A stretch of DNA of 5,128 nt, from contig CAKRVU010000108.1 of NCBI GenBank assembly GCA_934408835.1, positions 1 through 5,128 of the forward strand, given 5' to 3'. A program made the position numbers and the translations under genes. This DNA is from an uncultured Oscillospiraceae bacterium (lineage in GTDB: Bacteria > Bacillota > Clostridia > Oscillospirales > Ruminococcaceae). Position 1 is the stretch's first letter. Each line of letters begins with the position of its first letter. The notes under the pieces are model-generated. The model was not told the DNA's origin and made no database searches. It saw nothing but the letters and a program-made list of their open reading frames with translations. Below are positions 1-5,128 of this stretch, in pieces.

Positions 1-125
1 GTCTTGATGTAAAGATACAAGGTAAAACGATTTGTTATAAAGATATTCCACTGACTTCCAAAGAAAAAACAAGAAAAAGAATAAGAGTATTTATGTTAAA
101 AGCATTTAGCAAGGTGTTTGGGTGA
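1..125 (+). CDS. C-terminal end of an unrecognised gene (5' end outside the window)
   Basis: The reading frame that begins at base 3 is open from the window edge to a TGA at 123-125 and gives 40 residues ending in FMLKAFSKVFG. The other two forward frames stop within the first dozen bases. The visible tail is basic (many Lys and Arg, including KEKTRKR) and AT-rich in codon choice. The next start codon lies 4 bases after the stop, so the following lipoprotein gene was probably co-transcribed with it, and that gene's weak AAGGTG ribosome site (111-116) lies inside this one. I do not recognise the family from so short a tail. It could also be a decayed fragment, since the next two genes are broken. 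Confidence 0.5.
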   Translation, partial: LDVKIQGKTICYKDIPLTSKEKTRKRIRVFMLKAFSKVFG

Positions 126-129
126 TTTA

Positions 130-726
130 ATGAAAAAAACAAAAGGTTTTGCAATTATTTTGGCTCTGGGTTTGTTTGCAGGCTGCGTCTCCGGATGTGC
201 GCCCGACTTAACGGTTCTGAGAATGCGGCCGGTTACACGACATCAGAATCAACGTCAGAGCCAGCAGTGAGCCAGAGCGCCGATGTGACAACAAAGGACG
301 ATATTTCAATTGCGCGTGATGTTCAGGATGAGATGATTGATACAGCGGAAGGTTTTTTGAGAGCGTATTTGGAATTTGATACCGCTGATAACAACGGAGT
401 ATATGACAGCAAAGTGATATACAAGCAGTACGAGCCATTTCTCAGCGATTCCGGTAAGGCTGTCTTTTAAGCCTGACCCTGATTTGGGTGTGGACGAGGT
501 GGATGTTTCGTCTAGAATTTCTAAAATTCAAACTTATACATTACTCGAAACGAGCGATACCGCAATAACGGTTTCCGTCCTTACAATTGACGGCGATGTT
601 GGCGGAATGGAAACAACCGCGAACTACATCTATAACGTCATGCTAATGCGTCATGGGGACGAATGGCTTGTTGAGACGATCCTGAATCAATCAATTGTTG
701 ATTTCCCTATTAGCGAATTTTGGTGA
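130..726 (+). pseudogene. Frameshifted lipoprotein gene, probable NTF2-like domain
   Basis: The ATG at 130 opens MKKTKGFAIILALGLFAGC followed by VSGC. This is a lipoprotein signal with a canonical lipobox whose +1 cysteine is Cys23 (Cys19 is an alternative), so the protein would be anchored outside the membrane. This frame stops at 268-270, but coding sense moves to the -1 frame near 198-225 (SENAAGYTTSESTSEPAVSQ, a Ser/Thr-rich spacer, then a helix with TAEGFLRAYLEFD). It stays there until TAA at 468-470, then returns to the original frame (KPDPDLGVDEVD onwards) and ends at TGA 724-726. Removing one T from the TTTT at 465-468 and adding one base near 200-210 restores about 198 residues. The helix-then-strands pattern ending in NVMLMRHGDEWLVETI resembles NTF2-like extracytoplasmic domains; that fold is inference. 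Sequencing error is an alternative to true decay. Confidence 0.7.
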
Positions 727-746
727 TATCATTGAATAAAAATAAT

Positions 747-767
747 ACTGATGTTATTGACATCAGT
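747..767 (-). terminator. Hairpin with T-rich flank on the minus strand, possible terminator
   Basis: ACTGATGT (747-754) and ACATCAGT (760-767) form a perfect 8-bp stem with a 5-base loop. Read on the minus strand, the stem is followed by ATTATTTTTATTC, a T-rich tract, whereas the plus-strand side has no T run. It therefore fits an end for minus-strand transcription coming from the transposase relic better than an end for the lipoprotein gene that stops 20 bases upstream. The stem is AT-rich and weak, so function is uncertain. Confidence 0.35.
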
Positions 768-867
768 TCCTGCAATGGGATGATCAATATTGCTTCCAAA
801 AGTTTTATCTCGCTACTCCAAAATTTAGACAAACTTGTATACATTTATGCACCGTCCGCTTTTTATT

Positions 868-1450
868 AATGAGATAAAGCAAACGATTAGCGTCCAAAAA
901 AGCAGAAATCACACTTGCCTTAATGGAACACTTTTCAGCAGATACAACAATGAAATTTTTATGGACAGCAAGAGCAATTTTTTTACAAAGTATTCCTGGC
1001 CTTATGTGCATTTTTATTCAAGAAATGACAGTCACTTTCCAAAAAGAAACGTCCAGCATCCAGTGTGCAAACTCAATTTTCCAATCAAAAAGATAACAGT
1101 ATGTAATCCTGACCATTTGTGCGCCTTCAGCCAGGAAATTCTTTCATTGTTTTCAAAAAACAAACATCTGCCAACAATGTGTTCTGCTTTTCTTTCAATG
1201 TCCAAATAGGACAATATTTCTTAAAAAACTAGGATTTCATTGGTCTTTTTATGGATTGCATCCTGTCCAAAAATCAAATCATTGCTGATGATGCATGCGC
1301 TGAGGATTTGAGCGCATTGTAGGGTTTTCCAGAGCATATAGTCCGCATAGCATCGCGCAAATAGTGATGACCAATACGTCGTCTGTCAATGCATATTTCA
1401 CACAACTTTCATGTCGGATATCCTCTATATTTACGTATCCGTTCTCTCAT
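868..1450 (-). pseudogene. Degenerate ISAs1-family transposase relic
   Basis: Translating the minus strand and hopping frames recovers pieces of an ISAs1 (H-repeat type) transposase in the right order. From a possible ATG at 1450 come a basic start, then DIRHESCVKYALTDDVLVI and CAMLCG, the conserved N-terminal segment. Near 1270-1200 comes GQDAIHKKTNEI, an in-frame stop, then EILSYLDIE, matching the family's LGQ..V.EKSNEI.AIPELL..LD. Next is GR..FF...ERISWLKAHKWSGLHTVI. Near 1080-1040 is IEFAHWMLDVSF, the region carrying the last catalytic Glu (family IEN.LHW.LDV.F). A frameshift leads to ESDCHFLNKNAHKARNTL, and another to KIALAVHKN, SIKA and LD..RLLYLI. The segments holding the first two catalytic aspartates appear deleted. 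About 580 bases remain of an expected 1.1-1.2 kb. No terminal inverted repeats or target duplications could be found. The family call rests on remembered motifs. Confidence 0.72.
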
Positions 1451-1534
1451 TTTTTCGTTTATCTCATCTCCCAAACTCCATTATACAATTTATACAATTT
1501 TTATGATACAGAAGTGATTTTTATTCCTTTTCCC

Positions 1535-1563
1535 TTGCAATTCGCCAAAAAGAATGGTATAAT
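1535..1563 (+). promoter_or_regulatory. Extended -10 sigma-A promoter for the zinc-ribbon gene
   Basis: TTGCAA (1535-1540) and a perfect TATAAT (1558-1563) are separated by 17 bases, and the TG at 1555-1556 supplies an extended -10 element. Transcription would start near 1570, leaving a leader of about 140 bases before the start codon at 1710. The promoter diverges from the transposase relic, which reads the other way from about 1450. Confidence 0.65.
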
Positions 1564-1655
1564 AAATATCCGAAAATTCCTCATGCAAAGCAATAGTGCC
1601 AAACAGAGCCGCCCAAATCCCACCTGATTCTGTTTTCCGCGCTGTAGAAAAATTG

Positions 1656-1689
1656 TTTTGCGCTTCGTCAAACAGTAACCGAAGCAAAA
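1656..1689 (+). other. Leader hairpin upstream of the zinc-ribbon gene
   Basis: GCTTCG (1662-1667) pairs perfectly with CGAAGC (1680-1685) around a 12-base loop. The stem can extend with TTTTGC (1656-1661) against AAAA (1686-1689) if a small bulge is allowed. It ends 7 bases before the GAAAGGAG ribosome site (1697-1704), so it could affect initiation. No U tract follows, so it is not a terminator, and no known riboswitch core is apparent. Confidence 0.35.
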
Positions 1690-1709
1690 GGAATTTGAAA
1701 GGAGTAATA

Positions 1710-2078
1710 ATGATGATTACCTGTCCAAACTGTAATACACCAAACGAAGAGGGTCATTCCTTCTGCCAAAATTGTGGCTGTTCCATCGAACCATCCGCAA
1801 ATGCAAATCATTCGCACGCCGAATGGTCTGATGATTCCAACCGCCTCAGCTGGAAAGATATTTCCGGTCTGCTCGGATTCATCTCATCCATTACCGGCTG
1901 CTTTTGGTGTGCTGTCTTTCTGCTGCCGCTCGGTCTAATCGCGTCTCTGGTCGGCGTCACCGGGAAACGTCTCCGTGGAATCGCGATTTCCGGTCTGATT
2001 ATCGCGCTGCTTGGCGGTGTGATTTGGGTTTGTACATCGGGAATCCTCCCCGATTGGATGATAAACGGCGTTTTTTGA
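1710..2078 (+). CDS. Zinc-ribbon membrane protein, 122 residues
   Basis: The start is the first of two adjacent ATGs, placed 5 bases after a strong GAAAGGAG ribosome site (1697-1704). The frame is open further upstream, but no ribosome site supports an earlier start. Residues 5-22 form a zinc ribbon of the type common in Firmicute membrane proteins: CPNC, then CQNC (Cys5, 8, 19, 22), with a further Cys24. A hydrophilic spacer rich in His, Asp and Ser (about 26-50) follows, then two hydrophobic segments (about 52-83 and 90-113) separated by the basic turn GKRLRG, and a short tail ending at TGA 2076-2078. The ribbon probably faces the cytoplasm. Such proteins (zinc_ribbon_2 with a DUF4190-like helical pair) have no firm role; none is proposed here. 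It has its own promoter and terminator, so it appears to be a single-gene transcript. Confidence 0.87.
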   Translation: MMITCPNCNTPNEEGHSFCQNCGCSIEPSANANHSHAEWSDDSNRLSWKDISGLLGFISSITGCFWCAVFLLPLGLIASLVGVTGKRLRGIAISGLIIALLGGVIWVCTSGILPDWMINGVF

Positions 2079-2100
2079 TTCGACCAACCGCAGCCACGAT

Positions 2101-2146
2101 AAGAAGGAGTTTACCGGATTCATCCCCGGCAACCTCCTTCTTTTTT
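2101..2146 (+). terminator. Rho-independent terminator after the zinc-ribbon gene
   Basis: AAGAAGGAG (2101-2109) pairs perfectly with CTCCTTCTT (2134-2142). An inner CCGG/CCGG pairing extends the arm, and the T tract at 2141-2146 follows. It begins 22 bases after the stop codon. The opposite side has no T run, so it acts on plus-strand transcripts and insulates the large gene downstream. Confidence 0.9.
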
Positions 2147-2207
2147 GTGAAATGTCACGAATTTTTTCTCTTTCTTTGTGTATTTTTTCAAAAATGGCTC
2201 GTTTCGC

Positions 2208-2236
2208 TTGCAGTTTTCCTCCCGTTTTTATATAAT
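2208..2236 (+). promoter_or_regulatory. Probable sigma-A promoter for the large PBP4B-like gene
   Basis: A perfect TATAAT (2231-2236) lies 17 bases after TTGCAG (2208-2213). The start would be near 2243, giving a leader of about 55 bases before the ATG at 2299. A weaker alternative is TTGATA (2246-2251) with TACAAT (2271-2276) at a 19-base spacing. The perfect palindrome TTGATATCAA (2246-2255) sits at the predicted start site and could be an operator, but it is short and may be chance. Confidence 0.6.
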
Positions 2237-2298
2237 AGTTTTGTGTTGATATCAAACGTTAGCGTCATAATACAATAGAAAAAGAAAGGAATAGATCA

Positions 2299-5128
2299 AT
2301 GTATGGATTTATGAAAAAAACAATTAGCCTCCTCCTGTCGGTCGTCATGATAACCGCCGCAGTTGCTGTTCCCGGTAGCTTCGCTTCCGCTCATACTGCC
2401 GGCTCCTGTCAGACCGCCGTGGTTGGAAGCTACCCGACTGGAGATTGGCAAAATGAAGTCACCTTCCCCGATTGGGCGGGCTACGTCGATGATACTCTGG
2501 CAATGAACAGCCTGTTCAGCTTCACCGGCTTTTCCGGACAAGGTTCTTTCTATTTGAAAGGCTCCAGCGATATCACCGGACTGGAGCTGTTTGTCAACGG
2601 CGTCCGGGTGGACGTTTTCCCGATCTTAAATCACCCCGGTCAAGTGGTGCGGGTGGATTACTCCCAGGTAGCGGTGAATGGAACCAACACCATCGAGGTT
2701 ACCAATATTACCCCTGATACCGCAACTGTGGAAGTAAAAATCCCTTATGCTACCGTGATAGACGGCACCCCCTCCGACGTCGGTATGAACGAGGATACCC
2801 TAAAGCTCATTGACGATATCATGAAGACCGAAATCAAATACGGGTTCTCCGCAGCGCAGCTTGCCGTTGTCAAGGACGGAAAAATGGTAATCGATCAGGC
2901 GTGGGGAACTGTAGACGGCTGGACGGAAGACCAGTTTGATGAAAATGGAAATATCGTGACGCCGGCGGCACCCGACAAATCAAGTGCACCGGTCACCACC
3001 GATACCCTCTTCGATCTCGCCTCTAATACGAAAATGTACGCCACCAATTTCGCAGTACAAAAACTGGTGACGGACGGTCTGCTTGATATCGACCAGAAGG
3101 TATCCTACTACATCCCAGAATTTCAGGATCAGCCGGGAGACGCCATCACCGGAAAGGGCGATTTAACCGTACGGGAAATTTTGCAGCATCAAGCCGGCTT
3201 CCCGGCAGACCCGCAGTATAATAATGAAAATTCTGCCTATATTCAAGCACACCCAGATCTTTACTGTCAGAATCGCGATCAGATGCTTGATACCATCATC
3301 CGAACTCCGCTCGAATATCAACCGGGGACCAAAACACAGTATTCCGATGTCGACTATATGCTGCTTGATTTTATTGTAGAAAGGATCACCGGAAAACGCC
3401 TGGATGTTTACCTACAAGAAGACATCTACGGACCGATGGGTCTGACGCATACTACATATAATCCCCTCAAAAACGGATTTGAAAAGGATGATTGCGCTGC
3501 CACCGAGCTGAACGGGAATACCCGGCGCGGTACCGTTAACTTTAATGGAATCCGCACCGATACCATTCAGGGAGAGGTGCATGATGAAAAGGCATACTAC
3601 AGTATGGACGGCGTGTCCGGTCATGCCGGACTCTTCTCCAACGCCGAGGAAGTGGCCATGCTCTGTCAGGTAATGCTCAACGGCGGCGGCTATGGCAACA
3701 ACGCTTTCTTCAGCAAAGACGTCATCGACGAGTTTACCAAGCCTAAAAGTATCGACAATGCCAACTGGGGACTCGGCTGGTGGCGAGAAGCGGACAACAG
3801 CTCCCGCATGTATTACTTCGGTCCACAATCTTCCAGCAGCACTTATGGACACCAAGGTTGGACGGGCACCATCACCGTAATTGATCCCGAAAGCAACCTG
3901 GTCATTGTCCTCCTCACCAACAAGAAAAACTCACCAGTAATCGACCCCGCTTCCAACCTAAACGACTTCGTTTGCGATAACTACACCGTGGGCGCTCTCG
4001 GAATTATCAGCGGTCTCATCTATGAGTCTCTGAACACCCACAACATTCAGGCCACCGACGCTAACCTTTACACCATGGTAACTGACCGCCTCAAGGTGCT
4101 GGATGGCTGCTGCGGTCAGTATGACGAAACAGTGCATCTGGCCGACGCCTGCGCCATGGTCGACGTCTTGGTCACACGTGCAGAGGAACGCAATACACCC
4201 AAAACAAAGGAATATGCCGAAAAGGCCTTGGCAACCCTTTCTGATATCGTGGAACACAAGCTTGTCAAAAATGAGTCGAAGGATTTGGGCAACCAAGTTG
4301 TCCCCGAATTAACGGCACGCCTGAACGCTGTTTCTGGCAATCAGTCGGAAAGCTCCGATGTAAGCAAATGCACCGTTACGCAGCTCTCCTCCCTCCCCGC
4401 CAACGCTGACGCACAAGCGTCCCTTGCTTATCCTTCGCAGCTGGGCAGCCCCACTACTAGCAAAATTCTCGCCGGCAACCTCTTTACCTTCAAAGGCTAT
4501 CAAAATCAGGGAACTCTTTATATCACCGTAAAGGACGCACAAAAAGCAGAAGGTCTTCGCATCTTTATCAACGGCGCTGAGGTGGATACCTCTCAAATGC
4601 TTGCCCACCCCGGCGTTCCCTTTGCTGTCGATTATTCCCGCGTTGCCGTCAACGACCGGAACACCATCCAGGTCAGCGGAATGGCGGAAAATGTGCCGCC
4701 GCAATCCGCCGTACAAATTGACATCCCCTATCCTACTGTCATCAGCGGCGCTCCCGAAGACGTTGGTATGGATGCGGATATCCTCAACGAAATCGACACT
4801 ATTATCAATAATGATATCGGCAACGGCTTTACTGCCGCCGAACTTGCCGTCATCAAAGACGGCGAGCTTGTCAAAAACACGGCGTACGGAACGCTTAATT
4901 CCTATAATCAAGACGGCACTCCAAAAATAGACAGTCCCGCCGTCACCACAGATACCCTCTTTGACATTGCCTCGAATACCAAAATGTACGCCACCAATTT
5001 CGTGGTACAAAAGCTGGTAACGGAAGGTCTGCTTGATATCAACGCCAAAGTTTCTGCTTACATTCCCGGATTCGCGTCGCAACCAGACAAAAAAGACCTC
5101 ACAGTCAAAGAAATTTTAGAGCAGCAAG
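2299..5128 (+). CDS. pbp4b: Secreted tandem PBP4B/YfeW-like serine hydrolase (3' end outside the window)
   Basis: The ATG at 2299 follows AAAGGA (2285-2290) by 8 bases, and the frame stays open for 943 codons to the window edge. Residues 1-31 are a signal peptide with an A-S-A cleavage site (29-31), so the enzyme acts outside the membrane. Domain order: beta-sandwich about 74-150; catalytic domain about 158-580; helical linker about 584-680; second beta-sandwich about 730-811; second catalytic domain from about 818. The first catalytic domain matches E. coli YfeW (PBP4B), including DTLFDLASNTKMYATNF (nucleophile Ser242, Lys245), YSDVDYM (Tyr348), TELNGNTR (402-409), VHDEKA, VSGHAGLFS (His442), VMLNGGGYGN and YGHQGWTGT (His518, where YfeW has HTG). 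The second has Ser892 and Lys895; its later motifs lie outside. YfeW has weak DD-carboxypeptidase activity and is not essential; acting on peptidoglycan peptides or an ester is inference. The doubling is unusual for a family of about 430 residues. Confidence 0.9.
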   Translation, partial: MYGFMKKTISLLLSVVMITAAVAVPGSFASAHTAGSCQTAVVGSYPTGDWQNEVTFPDWAGYVDDTLAMNSLFSFTGFSGQGSFYLKGSSDITGLELFVNGVRVDVFPILNHPGQVVRVDYSQVAVNGTNTIEVTNITPDTATVEVKIPYATVIDGTPSDVGMNEDTLKLIDDIMKTEIKYGFSAAQLAVVKDGKMVIDQAWGTVDGWTEDQFDENGNIVTPAAPDKSSAPVTTDTLFDLASNTKMYATNFAVQKLVTDGLLDIDQKVSYYIPEFQDQPGDAITGKGDLTVREILQHQAGFPADPQYNNENSAYIQAHPDLYCQNRDQMLDTIIRTPLEYQPGTKTQYSDVDYMLLDFIVERITGKRLDVYLQEDIYGPMGLTHTTYNPLKNGFEKDDCAATELNGNTRRGTVNFNGIRTDTIQGEVHDEKAYYSMDGVSGHAGLFSNAEEVAMLCQVMLNGGGYGNNAFFSKDVIDEFTKPKSIDNANWGLGWWREADNSSRMYYFGPQSSSSTYGHQGWTGTITVIDPESNLVIVLLTNKKNSPVIDPASNLNDFVCDNYTVGALGIISGLIYESLNTHNIQATDANLYTMVTDRLKVLDGCCGQYDETVHLADACAMVDVLVTRAEERNTPKTKEYAEKALATLSDIVEHKLVKNESKDLGNQVVPELTARLNAVSGNQSESSDVSKCTVTQLSSLPANADAQASLAYPSQLGSPTTSKILAGNLFTFKGYQNQGTLYITVKDAQKAEGLRIFINGAEVDTSQMLAHPGVPFAVDYSRVAVNDRNTIQVSGMAENVPPQSAVQIDIPYPTVISGAPEDVGMDADILNEIDTIINNDIGNGFTAAELAVIKDGELVKNTAYGTLNSYNQDGTPKIDSPAVTTDTLFDIASNTKMYATNFVVQKLVTEGLLDINAKVSAYIPGFASQPDKKDLTVKEILEQQ
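2518..3193 (+). repeat. Module copy 1: beta-sandwich plus start of the catalytic domain
   Basis: Residues 74-298 of the large protein align along their length with the copy at 4486-5128. Shared landmarks are G-LELFVNG / G-LRIFING, VDYS-VAVN--NTI-V, IPY-TVI-G-P-DVGM, LAV-KDG, and the nucleophile block. From 3001 to 3090 (30 codons) it matches 4951-5040 at 27 of 30 residues and 79 of 90 bases, with an unbroken 22-base identity at 3031-3052. Earlier parts are much more diverged, so the duplication is old or unevenly constrained. Confidence 0.88.
4486..5128 (+). repeat. Module copy 2: second beta-sandwich and catalytic domain start (cut by window end)
   Basis: This is the counterpart of 2518-3193, offset by about 1,950 bases (1,950 at the nucleophile serine, 1,935 at the window end because copy 1 has five extra residues after its YIPEF segment). 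It keeps SNTK (Ser892, Lys895) and the following helix almost unchanged, which suggests the second active site is under selection. The window ends at a point matching base 3193, before the YSD and HxG motifs of this copy. Confidence 0.87.

Noticed and set aside
195..470. Start at ATG 195 as an independent small gene
   Set aside because: It has no ribosome site and begins inside the lipoprotein signal region; it is better read as the middle piece of the frameshifted gene.
835..1209. Plus-strand open frame of 124 codons
   Set aside because: It is antisense to the transposase relic, shows no domain or ribosome site, and has a composition unlike a real protein.
1480..1500. Short direct repeat of ATACAATTT and a minus-strand TATAAT
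   Set aside because: The repeat is only two short AT-rich units and the minus-strand -10 has no matching -35. It may be the old transposase promoter but cannot be supported.
1596..1709. Longer N-terminus for the zinc-ribbon protein
   Set aside because: The frame is open back to 1596, but the strong GAAAGGAG sits right before the ATG pair at 1710 and the upstream residues show no conserved character.
1904..2278. Plus-strand open frame running through the terminator
   Set aside because: It overlaps the zinc-ribbon gene in another frame and crosses the strong terminator and the next promoter.
3412..4296. Minus-strand open frames at 3412-3855 and 3958-4296
   Set aside because: Both are antisense shadows of the first catalytic domain and linker, with no ribosome site or recognisable motif.
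4309..5082. Long minus-strand open frame of 257 codons
   Set aside because: It lies wholly antisense to the PBP4B-like gene, whose plus-strand frame carries clear family motifs and repeats. The openness follows from codon bias in the real gene.
1..5128. CRISPR arrays, tRNA, rRNA, integrase or attachment sites
   Set aside because: No regularly spaced repeats, cloverleaf-like sequences, conserved rRNA stretches or recombinase genes were seen.

Overview
The window looks like chromosomal DNA of a low-to-moderate-GC Firmicute, probably of the class Clostridia. The grounds are purine-rich Shine-Dalgarno sites (AAAGGA, GAAAGGAG), Gram-positive-style signal peptides, TATAAT promoters, a zinc-ribbon membrane protein, and AT-rich intergenic DNA beside gene bodies that favour GCC/ACC-type codons. 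No species can be named from the sequence alone.

Layout, left to right. (1) Bases 1-125 hold the last 40 codons of an unrecognised plus-strand gene. (2) Bases 130-726 hold a lipoprotein gene broken by two compensating one-base frameshifts. (3) Bases ~868-1450, minus strand, hold a decayed ISAs1-family transposase, recognisable in several reading frames and missing roughly half its length. (4) A strong extended -10 promoter (1535-1563) and a leader of about 140 bases with a hairpin precede an intact 122-residue zinc-ribbon, two-helix membrane protein (1710-2078), closed by a clear intrinsic terminator (2101-2146). (5) A second promoter (2208-2236) drives a very large secreted protein (from 2299, still open at the window end).

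The large gene is the centre of interest. Its first catalytic domain is a close relative of PBP4B/YfeW, a serine beta-lactamase-fold penicillin-binding protein or esterase. The module of beta-sandwich plus catalytic domain then starts again about 650 residues later, after a helical linker, with a second SNTK nucleophile motif. The product is therefore a secreted enzyme with two tandem PBP4B-type domains, of which 943 codons are visible. By extrapolation it would be about 1,300 residues.

The genes do not form an evident pathway. The left half (1-1450) is a decayed, mobile-element-scarred stretch. The right half holds two independently promoted, apparently functional envelope genes separated by a terminator.
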